Source: JAZQUM01 sp045631305 | GTDB taxonomy: Bacteria; Bacillota; Clostridia; Oscillospirales; Oscillospiraceae | Length of the DNA stretch: 20,313 bases | Direction of reading: 5' to 3' | Assembly: GCA_045631305.1 (NCBI GenBank) | Contig: JAZQUM010000027.1 | Span: 1-20,313, forward strand | In this document: piece after piece, positions 1 to 6,574 of the stretch | Layout: each line of letters starts with the position of its first letter | Position numbering within the stretch: the stretch's first letter is position 1 | Program-made: the position numbers and the translations under genes | Notes under the pieces: generated by a model | Told to the model about the DNA's origin: nothing | The model's database searches: none | Seen by the model: the letters and a program-made list of their open reading frames with translations, nothing else

Positions 1-123
1 TACCGCACGGAATCCATGCACGGTGCAGGCTCTCCTCAGGCTCAGCGCATCATGATTTCCCGTCAGGGCAACATCGAAGGCAAGAAGGCTTTGGCTAAGG
101 CTATTGCCGGCATCAAGGATTGA
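1..123 (+). CDS. abfD: 4-hydroxybutyryl-CoA dehydratase, C-terminal end (partial)
   Basis: Only the last 40 codons are in the window, ending in TGA at 121-123. They include the stretches YRTESMHGAGSPQAQRI and KALAKAIAGIKD. From memory this tail is nearly the same as the C-terminus of the Clostridium 4-hydroxybutyryl-CoA dehydratase / vinylacetyl-CoA delta-isomerase. That family is a cytoplasmic homotetramer with FAD and a [4Fe-4S] cluster; it converts 4-hydroxybutyryl-CoA to crotonyl-CoA by a ketyl radical mechanism, on the route from succinate or 4-aminobutyrate to butyrate. The cluster and flavin residues lie upstream of the window and cannot be checked. A related 4-hydroxyphenylacetate 3-hydroxylase-family enzyme is the main alternative. 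A terminator follows directly, so this is the last gene of its transcript. Confidence 0.8.
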   Translation, partial: YRTESMHGAGSPQAQRIMISRQGNIEGKKALAKAIAGIKD

Positions 124-136
124 TTCTCAAGAAAAA

Positions 137-171
137 GAAAAGCCGAACCCCACATGGGTTTCGGCTTTTTT
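137..171 (+). terminator. Rho-independent terminator of abfD
   Basis: The arm AGCCGAACCC (141-150) pairs with GGGTTTCGGCT (156-166), leaving one bulged T and a 5-nt loop. A run of T follows at 166-171. It starts 14 nt after the abfD stop codon. Confidence 0.9.
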
Positions 172-259
172 GTGGGGATAATTCACGAAAGTATTTTACA
201 GCATTTTGTGTGGGATTGCAATGGACTGGGAAGAATAAAATGAAAAACCGGGAGAATTC

Positions 260-303
260 TTCATTTCGCCCAACAAATGCAGTATATTTTTGGCGAAAAT
301 GAA
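260..303. repeat. Imperfect inverted repeat upstream of the DUF1846 gene
   Basis: TTCATTTCGCC (260-270) and GGCGAAAATGAA (292-303) are inverted copies with one extra base, separated by about 21 nt. A third, weaker copy in the same sense as the second (GGCGGAATTT) lies at 316-325. No T tract follows, so it does not look like a terminator. It sits about 50-90 bp upstream of the likely -10 box and could be an operator or a chance structure. Confidence 0.4.
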
Positions 304-349
304 CTCTTCCATCTTGGCGGAATTTCTTTTATTATAGAAAGTGATATTG

Positions 350-355
350 TATAAT
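350..355 (+). promoter_or_regulatory. Probable -10 box for the DUF1846 gene
   Basis: A perfect TATAAT lies at 350-355. A transcript starting near 362 would have a leader of about 35 nt containing the GAGAGGTG ribosome binding site. No convincing -35 hexamer is seen at 16-18 bp; the region is simply T-rich. Confidence 0.5.
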
Positions 356-396
356 TCCGCATTATGTCTATTTGCGGGAAACCGAGAGGTGAATTT

Positions 397-1881
397 ATGG
401 CAAAGCTGGGTTTTGACAACGAAAAATATCTTGCGATGCAGTCTGAACGCATTAAGGAGCGCATCGAGAAGTTTGGCGGCAAGCTCTATCTTGAGTTTGG
501 CGGCAAGCTTTTTGACGACTATCATGCCTCCCGTGTGCTGCCCGGTTTCCAGCCTGACAGTAAGATCCGTATGCTCCAGACCCTGAAGGACGATGTGGAG
601 ATCGTTATCGTCATCGGCGCAGGTGACATTGAGAAGAATAAGGTCCGCGGTGACCTCGGCATCTCTTACGATGACGATGTGCTGCGTTTGATGGACGTGT
701 TCCGCAGCATGGGCCTTTATGTAGGCTCTGTGGTTATCACCCAGTATGCAGGTCAGCCCTCCGTATGCGCCTTCATCAAGCGCCTCACGGCTTTGGGTAT
801 CCGCACTTACCGCCACTATCCCATTCCCGGCTATCCCCACGATATTGCCCGCATTGTATGCGAAGAAGGTCTGGGCAAGAACGATTATATTGAAACCAGC
901 CGCTCTCTGGTGGTCATCACCGCCCCCGGTCCCGGCAGCGGCAAGATGGCGACCTGCCTGAGCCAGCTTTATCACGATCATAAGCGCGGAATTTCCGCAG
1001 GTTATGCCAAGTATGAGACCTTCCCCATCTGGAATCTGCCCTTGAAGCACCCTGTGAACCTCGCTTACGAAGCTGCTACCGCAGATCTTAACGATGTTAA
1101 CATGATCGACCCTTTCCATCTGGATGCTTACGGTACCACTACTGTAAACTATAACCGCGACGTGGAAATTTTCCCCGTGCTCAACACCATGTTCCAGCGC
1201 ATTCAGGGTGAATCTCCCTATAAGTCCCCCACAGATATGGGTGTTAACATGGCAGGTTTTGCCATTGAAGATGATGAAGCTTGCTGTGAAGCCAGCCGCA
1301 TGGAGATCCTGCGCCGCTACTATATTGCGCAGGAGCAGATCCTCAAGGGTTCCGGCGATGAAACTGCCGTACGCAAGATCGAGATTCTGATGCAGCAGGC
1401 AGGTGTCACCACCGACACGTTCCCTGCGGTGAAAGCGGCTCTTGAAAAGGCAGAAGCTACGGGTGCGCCTGCGGGTGCTATGATGCTGCCTGATGGTCGC
1501 CTTATCACGGGCAAGACCTCGTCCCTTCTGGGGGCGTCTGCATCCTTGCTGCTCAATGCTCTCAAGACCCTTGGCGGCATCGATGCCGATCTGGATCTGA
1601 TCGCCAGCCAGGTCATGGAACCCGTCAGCCTTTTGAAGACCAACAATCTGGGTCACAAAAATCCCCGCCTCCATTCCGACGAGGTGCTCATTACCCTTTC
1701 TATGAGCGGACTTAACGATCCTGTGGCAAAGCTTGCGCAGGAGCAGCTCTCCAAGCTGCGGGGTGCCAATGCTCACTTCTCCGTCATCATTTCCGATGAG
1801 GATATCAAGCTTTATAAGCGTCTGGGCATCAACGTGACCTGCGAACCCAAGTACGAGACCAAGAGCCTCTACCACAAATAA
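397..1881 (+). CDS. DUF1846 family protein of unknown function
   Basis: This 494-residue soluble protein begins MAKLGFDNEKY and has the whole-length sequence character of the DUF1846 family, whose members are close to this size. Visible blocks are an acidic central segment near residues 65-100 (VIVIGAGDIEKNKVRGDLG) and a glycine-rich TAPGPGSGKMAT segment near residue 175. The latter resembles a nucleotide-binding loop but is not a standard Walker A. The biochemical function of the family is not established to my knowledge. The ATG at 397 is chosen because GAGAGGTG lies 6 nt upstream; an in-frame ATG at 364 has no such site and would precede or overlap the likely transcription start. The gene has its own -10 box and is followed by a hairpin, so it is probably expressed largely alone. 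Confidence 0.9.
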   Translation: MAKLGFDNEKYLAMQSERIKERIEKFGGKLYLEFGGKLFDDYHASRVLPGFQPDSKIRMLQTLKDDVEIVIVIGAGDIEKNKVRGDLGISYDDDVLRLMDVFRSMGLYVGSVVITQYAGQPSVCAFIKRLTALGIRTYRHYPIPGYPHDIARIVCEEGLGKNDYIETSRSLVVITAPGPGSGKMATCLSQLYHDHKRGISAGYAKYETFPIWNLPLKHPVNLAYEAATADLNDVNMIDPFHLDAYGTTTVNYNRDVEIFPVLNTMFQRIQGESPYKSPTDMGVNMAGFAIEDDEACCEASRMEILRRYYIAQEQILKGSGDETAVRKIEILMQQAGVTTDTFPAVKAALEKAEATGAPAGAMMLPDGRLITGKTSSLLGASASLLLNALKTLGGIDADLDLIASQVMEPVSLLKTNNLGHKNPRLHSDEVLITLSMSGLNDPVAKLAQEQLSKLRGANAHFSVIISDEDIKLYKRLGINVTCEPKYETKSLYHK

Positions 1882-1897
1882 TATGACCCACGAAAGA

Positions 1898-1928
1898 GCG
1901 GCCACGCTTTGACGCGGCCGCCCTTTTT
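1898..1928 (+). terminator. Terminator-like hairpin between the DUF1846 gene and tex
   Basis: GCGGCC (1898-1903) pairs with GGCCGC (1916-1921), with a short inner pairing, and is followed by CCTTTTTAT. It starts 17 nt after the DUF1846 stop and ends just before the tex ribosome binding site. No obvious separate tex promoter is visible between the two, so it may terminate only part of the transcripts. Confidence 0.7.
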
Positions 1929-1942
1929 ATGAAAGGAACACT

Positions 1943-4099
1943 ATGGAAAGCATTCTTCAGATTCTCGCCCGCGAACTTCAGCGCAGCGAGACCCATGTAA
2001 AAAATGTTATCGATATGATCGATGAGGGGAATACCATCCCCTTTATTGCTCGCTACCGCAAGGAACTCCACGGCTCCATGGATGACACCCTGCTGCGCAC
2101 CCTCGCTGACCGCCTTACCTATCTTCGCAATCTGGATAAGCGCCGCGAAGAGGTGAAAAATTCCATCGAAAATCAGGGAAAGCTCACCGAAGAGCTCTCC
2201 CGCGCTATTGACGAGGCTGTGACGCTTGCTGAAGTGGAAGACTTATATCGTCCTTATAAGCAAAAGCGCCGCACCCGCGCCACCATGGCAAAGGAAAAGG
2301 GTCTGGAACCGCTGGCTCTGGCCATTTTTGCTCAGGAACGGAATATGCCGTCCCCTGAAGAGTTGGCCCGCGACTATGTGGATGCGGAAAAGGGTGTGGA
2401 AAGCGTGGAAGCTGCTTTGGCCGGCGCCAACGATATCATTGCCGAAATGATCTCCGACGATGCCGCCATCCGCAAAACGCTGCGTGAACTGGCTATGCGC
2501 TCGGGTCATCTGCGCTCTACTGCCACCAAGGAAGAAGACAGCGTCTATCGTCTTTACTATGAGTTTGACCAGCCTCTGGGCAAGCTTTCCGGCCACCAGA
2601 TCCTTGCCATCAACCGCGGCGAAAAGGAAGAGTGGCTGAAAGTTTCCGCCGCCCTTGACCGCGAACTGGCTATTCCCGCCATCCGCCGCGCGGTGGTGGT
2701 GCCCGGCAGCCCCGCCATGGAATTTGTGAAAGCGGTGTGCGAAGATGCCTACGACCGTCTGCTTTCTCCCTCTCTTGAAAATGAGCTGCGCGCAACCCTT
2801 ACCGATACGGCTAGCGAAGGTGCTATCCGCATGTTTGGTCTCAACCTGAAGCCTCTTCTGATGCAGCCTCCTGTGAAGGGTCACGTGACCATGGGCCTTG
2901 ACCCCGGCTATTCTCACGGCTGTAAGGTGGCTGTGGTAGACGGTACGGGTAAGGTGCTGGATACCGCTGTGGTATATCCCACCTTCAGTGAGCGCCACAA
3001 GAAGGAATCCATCACAAAGCTTTCCGCTATGATTCGCAAGCACAAGGTAGAGCACATTGCCATCGGCAACGGTACTGCCTCCCGCGAAACGGAAGCTATG
3101 ACTGTGGAAATGCTCCGCGATCTCAGTGGTGTCAGCTATATGATCGTCAACGAGGCAGGTGCTTCTGTTTATTCTGCTTCCAAGCTGGCAGCGGAAGAAT
3201 TCCCTGAATTTGATGTGAACCTCCGCTCTGCTGTGTCCATTGCCCGCCGCTTGCAGGATCCTCTGGCAGAACTGGTGAAGATCGATCCCAAGGCCATCGG
3301 TGTGGGTCAGTATCAGCACGATATGCCTCAGAAGCGGCTGGATGAGACCCTTGGCGGCGTGGTGGAAGACTGCGTAAACGCTGTTGGTGTGGATGTGAAT
3401 ACCGCATCCCCGTCCCTCCTTAGCCATGTAGCAGGTCTCAACTCCACCACGGCAAAAAACATTGTGAAGTACCGTGAAGAAAACGGTGCCTTCTCCACCC
3501 GCAAGCAGCTTTTGAAGGTGCCCAAGCTGGGTCCCAAGGCCTTTGAGCAGTGCGCGGGCTTCTTGCGTGTGCCCGAAAGCCGTGCTGTGCTGGATAATAC
3601 CGGTGTGCATCCTGAATCCTATGTGGCTGCAGAAAAGCTGCTGGAAATTTGCGGCTATGCCATGGCAGATGTGGCTGCAGGCAAGATCGGTGATCTTGCC
3701 CAGCGCGTGAAAGAGCGGGGGGAAAGTGCCCTTGCTGAAGCATGCGGCTGCGGCATCCCTACGCTGCAGGACGTGGTAAAAGAACTTCTCAAGCCCGGTC
3801 GCGACCCCCGCGATGAACTGCCTGCTCCTATCCTTCGCACCGATGTTCTGGAAATGAAGGACCTTAAGGCAGGTATGGTGCTTACCGGCACGGTGCGAAA
3901 TGTCATCGACTTTGGCGTGTTCGTGGATATTGGTGTGCATCAGGACGGCCTTGTGCATATTTCTCAGGTCTGCAACCGTTTTATCAAGCATCCCTCCGAA
4001 GTGGTCTCCGTGGGTGACGTGGTAAAAGTGGTGGTGCTGGATGTGGAAGAAAAGAAAAAACGCATTTCCCTTTCTATGCGCCAGGTGCCTAAAGAATAA
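1943..4099 (+). CDS. tex: Tex family RNA-binding transcription accessory protein
   Basis: This 718-residue protein has the Tex domain order. The Tex N-terminal helical region covers about residues 1-200, with TIPFIARYRKE and the DLYRPYKQKRRTRA motif. A YqgF-like RNase H fold starts near residue 317 (MGLDPGYSHGCKVAVVD). A helix-hairpin-helix block lies near 483-560 (DVNTASPSLLSHVAGL), and an S1 RNA-binding domain near 643-715 (GMVLTGTVRNVIDFGVF). The length is close to the usual one for Tex. Tex binds nucleic acid and affects transcription and, in some bacteria, virulence or stress responses; its exact role is unsettled. The start at 1943 has GAAAGGAAC 3-10 nt upstream. It follows the DUF1846 gene by 61 nt. 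All domains look intact. Confidence 0.96.
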   Translation: MESILQILARELQRSETHVKNVIDMIDEGNTIPFIARYRKELHGSMDDTLLRTLADRLTYLRNLDKRREEVKNSIENQGKLTEELSRAIDEAVTLAEVEDLYRPYKQKRRTRATMAKEKGLEPLALAIFAQERNMPSPEELARDYVDAEKGVESVEAALAGANDIIAEMISDDAAIRKTLRELAMRSGHLRSTATKEEDSVYRLYYEFDQPLGKLSGHQILAINRGEKEEWLKVSAALDRELAIPAIRRAVVVPGSPAMEFVKAVCEDAYDRLLSPSLENELRATLTDTASEGAIRMFGLNLKPLLMQPPVKGHVTMGLDPGYSHGCKVAVVDGTGKVLDTAVVYPTFSERHKKESITKLSAMIRKHKVEHIAIGNGTASRETEAMTVEMLRDLSGVSYMIVNEAGASVYSASKLAAEEFPEFDVNLRSAVSIARRLQDPLAELVKIDPKAIGVGQYQHDMPQKRLDETLGGVVEDCVNAVGVDVNTASPSLLSHVAGLNSTTAKNIVKYREENGAFSTRKQLLKVPKLGPKAFEQCAGFLRVPESRAVLDNTGVHPESYVAAEKLLEICGYAMADVAAGKIGDLAQRVKERGESALAEACGCGIPTLQDVVKELLKPGRDPRDELPAPILRTDVLEMKDLKAGMVLTGTVRNVIDFGVFVDIGVHQDGLVHISQVCNRFIKHPSEVVSVGDVVKVVVLDVEEKKKRISLSMRQVPKE

Positions 4100-4103
4100 A
4101 GAA

Positions 4104-4135
4104 AAAGAGCCTTTGTCGAAAGACAAAGGCTCTTT
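4104..4135. terminator. Bidirectional terminator between tex and the lipid kinase
   Basis: A perfect 14-bp stem joins AAAGAGCCTTTGTC (4104-4117) to GACAAAGGCTCTTT (4122-4135) across a GAAA tetraloop. A-rich and T-rich flanks are present on both sides. It sits 4 nt after the tex stop and 7 nt beyond the stop of the convergent kinase gene, so it can end both transcripts. Confidence 0.93.
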
Positions 4136-4142
4136 ATTGTGT

Positions 4143-5027
4143 TTATACAAAAAGATCCAACGCGCCGTGGAGGTTATCGATATGTACTTCGGGAACGCTG
4201 GGGGCATATTCCCCGTCCAAAGACCAAGGCAGGTCTTCTTTAGCCTGTACCGTCACGTGGCTCACGTGGCGGAAGATCAGGTGAGGGGATGCGAAGTTCT
4301 GCCGCACCGCTGCATCCAGCAGGCCCTGCAGTTCAGTAAGGTTTTTGGGCAGGGGGATTAGCAGCAGCTCAAACTTACCGTCGCCCATATCCACAAAGGC
4401 GGGGTTGATTTTCATAAGGCCGCCCACAGAGGTGGAGTTGGTGACAGAACCGAACAGGTACTCTCCTTCAAAAACCTCGCCGTCAGCCTCTACCTTGACG
4501 CGGTAAGGCCGCAGGGAGTCCAGATCTTTTACGCCTTCCAGAATGTAGGCCAGATGGCCCAGCACATTTTTAGTGCTTTGGGGCGCGGAGTAAGAGGCGC
4601 GGGTGAAAGCGCCGAAAGAGGCGATATACGCGAAAAGACGGTGGTTAAACTTGCCGATATCCAGTTTGCGGGGGGTATTGCGTACCACAGCCTGCGCTGC
4701 TGTTTCGGGGTCGAAGCTGAGGTGAAGGCTGGAAGCAAAATCGTTGGTGCTGCCGGCGGGAAGATAGCAAAGGGGGGGCTGTTCAGAAAGCTGCATCATA
4801 CCGTTAATGGTCTCATTCAGCGTTCCGTCGCCACCGCAGCAGGCGATAGCATCAAACTTTGCGCCGTTCTGCGCTACATATTCTGTTGCATCTCCCTGTT
4901 CCTGCGTCTGATGAACGAAAACAACGTAGCCTGCGGAAGAGAATACAGAAACTGCTTCAAAAAGCGGGGCGGCAGATTTCTTTTTGCCGGCTCGGGGATT
5001 GACAATAAAAAGAAGAGATTTAGCCAT
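4143..5027 (-). CDS. Diacylglycerol kinase family lipid kinase (YegS/DgkB type)
   Basis: The 294-residue protein has the DAGK catalytic domain signatures: FIVNPRAGKK near residues 7-16, the nucleotide-binding GGDGTLNE at 65-72, and LPAGSTNDFA at 89-98. Family members phosphorylate diacylglycerol or a related lipid with ATP at the inner face of the membrane, often to recycle diacylglycerol from lipoteichoic acid synthesis. No membrane segment is visible, which fits the soluble DgkB/YegS type. The exact lipid cannot be told. The ATG at 5027 is chosen because AGAAAGG lies about 9 nt upstream; an in-frame ATG at 5114 falls inside the promoter. It is transcribed alone from the divergent gap shared with the AI-2E-family gene. 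Confidence 0.92.
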   Translation of the reverse strand: MAKSLLFIVNPRAGKKKSAAPLFEAVSVFSSAGYVVFVHQTQEQGDATEYVAQNGAKFDAIACCGGDGTLNETINGMMQLSEQPPLCYLPAGSTNDFASSLHLSFDPETAAQAVVRNTPRKLDIGKFNHRLFAYIASFGAFTRASYSAPQSTKNVLGHLAYILEGVKDLDSLRPYRVKVEADGEVFEGEYLFGSVTNSTSVGGLMKINPAFVDMGDGKFELLLIPLPKNLTELQGLLDAAVRQNFASPHLIFRHVSHVTVQAKEDLPWSLDGEYAPSVPEVHIDNLHGALDLFV

Positions 5028-5112
5028 GACGATGCCTTTCTTAAAATTGCCCGAAAACACACATGAAAATAGGTTGATACTACGTCGTACAAGGCGCATA
5101 TCTTCGCAAGGC

Positions 5113-5141
5113 ATTATAGCACAGGCAAAGAACTATTGCAA
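5113..5141 (-). promoter_or_regulatory. Promoter of the lipid kinase gene
   Basis: On the minus strand TTGCAA (5141-5136), a 17-bp spacer, and TATAAT (5118-5113) form a near-consensus promoter, with TGC just before the -10 (extended -10). The expected start is near 5106, giving a leader of about 78 nt. Confidence 0.8.
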
Positions 5142-5160
5142 TCGGGAAGTAAAATGGTTA

Positions 5161-5169
5161 TGATATAAT
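5161..5169 (+). promoter_or_regulatory. Extended -10 promoter of the AI-2E family gene
   Basis: TGATATAAT (5161-5169) is a perfect extended -10. TTGCAA at 5136-5141 is 22 bp upstream, too far for a normal -35, so the TG extension probably does the work. The start would be near 5176 with a leader of about 32 nt. Confidence 0.7.
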
Positions 5170-5207
5170 ACAGAAGAAATTGGAAGAAAGGCAGGTGCGG
5201 ACAGACT

Positions 5208-6422
5208 ATGAAAAAATATGTTGCCTGGGGTCTTACGGCGCTGTTAACTGTGTGCGGTATCCTCGTGATTTACGACACCTTTTTCTCCACTGCTACGTTG
5301 ATCCTTTTTGCGCAGCGGCTTTTGGAGATCTCTATGCCTATCCTTTACGGTGTGTTCATTGCCTTTCTTTTGGCACCGCTGGTGAATAAACTGGAAGAAT
5401 ATGTGCTCAGACCGATTTTTCGCCGCTACCTGAAAACGGAAGAGTTTAAAAATAAGGGTATCCGCGCATTGAGTGTGACAATTGCCATGGCGATTACAGG
5501 TCTGTGCGTGTATCTCTTTTTCCACATTCTGATCCCTCAGCTGGTAGAAAGCGCCAAAGTGCTGGTCAGCAACGGGGAAGATTATTACAACACCGTTTAT
5601 GGCTGGATCACCCACCTTTTGGAAAACAACCCCGAGCTGGAACTCTGGACGCTGGATCTGATGGATGGTTACTTTGGCGATCTGAAGTCCTGGGTTACTC
5701 AGGTTATGCCTCAGGCGCAGCAGCTTCTGACCATGGTGACCGATGGTATCTGGAGCGTTATTACCTTTGCCATGGATCTGATCGTTGGTGTGATCGTTTC
5801 CATCTATTTGCTTTGTACCAAAGAAAGCTGCCTTGCCAATGCTCGCCGTGCCATTTGTGCTCTCTTTAAAGAGGAGGCTACAGCTTTGATTTTGAAGTGC
5901 GCTGAGCGTATCAACTCCATTTTCGGTGGCTTTGTCCGCGGAAAATTGCTGGACTCTTTGATTATCGGCTTTATCTGCTATATGGGCACTTCCATTCTGA
6001 ATATGCCCTATGCGCCGCTGGTGAGTCTGGTTGTTGGTGTGACCAATGTGATTCCCTTCTTCGGCCCCTTCCTGGGGGCTATTCCCTGCGCGCTGCTTAT
6101 TTTGATCGTGAGCCCTCTCAAGTGCCTTTACTTCATTATTTTTGTTTTCGCGCTCCAGCAGTTTGACGGAAATATCCTTGGCCCTAAGATCCTTGGTGAT
6201 TCCACCGGTATTTCCAGCTTCTCGGTTATTGTTGCTATTCTGATAGGCGGCGGATTCTTCGGCATTGCCGGTATGTTCTTTGGTGTGCCTGTTTTTGCCT
6301 GCTGCTATGCAGCCTTCCAGTCCTATGTGGAGTACCGACTAAAGAAGAAAGGCAAATCCGTTGCCCTTGAAGATTACACGAAAGGTAAATGTGCAGACAA
6401 GGGAAATACGTCGGAAGAATAA
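5208..6422 (+). CDS. AI-2E family transporter (integral membrane protein)
   Basis: This 404-residue protein has about eight hydrophobic segments and the C-terminal signatures of the AI-2E transporter family. These include GGFVRGKLLDSLIIGF near residue 242, the NVIPFFGPFLGAIP turn, and LQQFDGNILGPKILGD, then SSFSVIVAILIGGGFFGIAG. The N-terminal hydrophobic stretch (VAWGLTALLTVCGILVIYD) is followed by an extracytoplasmic or soluble mid-domain around residues 110-170. The family includes TqsA-like exporters and Na+/H+ antiporters, so transport of autoinducer-2 itself should not be assumed. The protein ends in a hydrophilic lysine-rich tail. The start at 5208 has AGGTG about 10 nt upstream. It is monocistronic, with its own promoter and terminator. 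Confidence 0.9.
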   Translation: MKKYVAWGLTALLTVCGILVIYDTFFSTATLILFAQRLLEISMPILYGVFIAFLLAPLVNKLEEYVLRPIFRRYLKTEEFKNKGIRALSVTIAMAITGLCVYLFFHILIPQLVESAKVLVSNGEDYYNTVYGWITHLLENNPELELWTLDLMDGYFGDLKSWVTQVMPQAQQLLTMVTDGIWSVITFAMDLIVGVIVSIYLLCTKESCLANARRAICALFKEEATALILKCAERINSIFGGFVRGKLLDSLIIGFICYMGTSILNMPYAPLVSLVVGVTNVIPFFGPFLGAIPCALLILIVSPLKCLYFIIFVFALQQFDGNILGPKILGDSTGISSFSVIVAILIGGGFFGIAGMFFGVPVFACCYAAFQSYVEYRLKKKGKSVALEDYTKGKCADKGNTSEE

Positions 6423-6424
6423 AT

Positions 6425-6455
6425 AAAAAATGAGCGGTTCGCCGCTCATTTTTTT
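6425..6455 (+). terminator. Terminator of the AI-2E family gene
   Basis: TGAGCGG (6431-6437) pairs with CCGCTCA (6442-6448) over a TTCG loop. The stem is extended by A-T pairs to AAAAAA on the left and TTTTTTT on the right. Confidence 0.93.
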
Positions 6456-6456
6456 G

Positions 6457-6485
6457 TTGCCAAAAAGAAGCGAAAGGCTTATAAT
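6457..6485 (+). promoter_or_regulatory. Promoter of the seven-gene ABC transporter operon
   Basis: TTGCCA (6457-6462), a 17-bp spacer and TATAAT (6480-6485) match a housekeeping promoter. The -35 begins right at the end of the preceding terminator. Transcription would start near 6492, giving a leader of about 83 nt. Confidence 0.8.
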
Positions 6486-6494
6486 AAATTGGCT

Positions 6495-6561
6495 TAACTT
6501 GAAAAAGTTAGGAAACAATTGAATATTGGTAGGAAAATTGTTGTTTGATGCGAAAAGCATC
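6495..6561 (+). other. Structured leader with three small hairpins before the binding-protein gene
   Basis: Three hairpins follow one another. TAACTT/AAGTTA (6495-6500, 6505-6510) closes on a GAAA loop. ACAATT/AATTGT (6515-6520, 6536-6541) encloses a 15-nt loop. GATGC/GCATC (6547-6551, 6557-6561) encloses GAAAA and ends 2 nt before the AAAGGAG ribosome binding site. No known riboswitch class is recognised. Confidence 0.45.
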
Positions 6562-6574
6562 GAAAGGAGAAGAA

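Noticed and set aside
172..396. A riboswitch or small RNA in the gap before the DUF1846 gene
   Set aside because: The likely transcription start near 362 leaves only about 35 nt of leader, and no known riboswitch core is seen. Only the inverted repeat stands out.
196..1905. A 569-codon open frame on the minus strand, antisense to the DUF1846 gene
   Set aside because: Same cause as above: the sense frame is a full conserved family protein with a promoter, ribosome binding site and terminator. The antisense translation is His/Ile/Gly-rich noise.
2243..4207. A 654-codon open frame on the minus strand, antisense to tex
   Set aside because: It crosses the bidirectional terminator at 4104-4135 and shows no domain; tex on the other strand has all expected domains.
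5028..5114. A longer N-terminus for the lipid kinase starting at 5114
   Set aside because: It would begin inside the -10 box of the gene's own promoter; the 5027 start has a good ribosome binding site and the normal family N-terminus.
5208..6422. Naming the AI-2E family protein as an autoinducer-2 exporter
   Set aside because: The family covers several transport activities and nothing local (no luxS, no quorum-sensing genes) supports that substrate.
6545..6574. A longer N-terminus for the binding lipoprotein starting at ATG 6545
   Set aside because: The codon lies in a leader hairpin without a ribosome binding site. The start at 6575 gives a standard lipoprotein signal peptide and has AAAGGAG.
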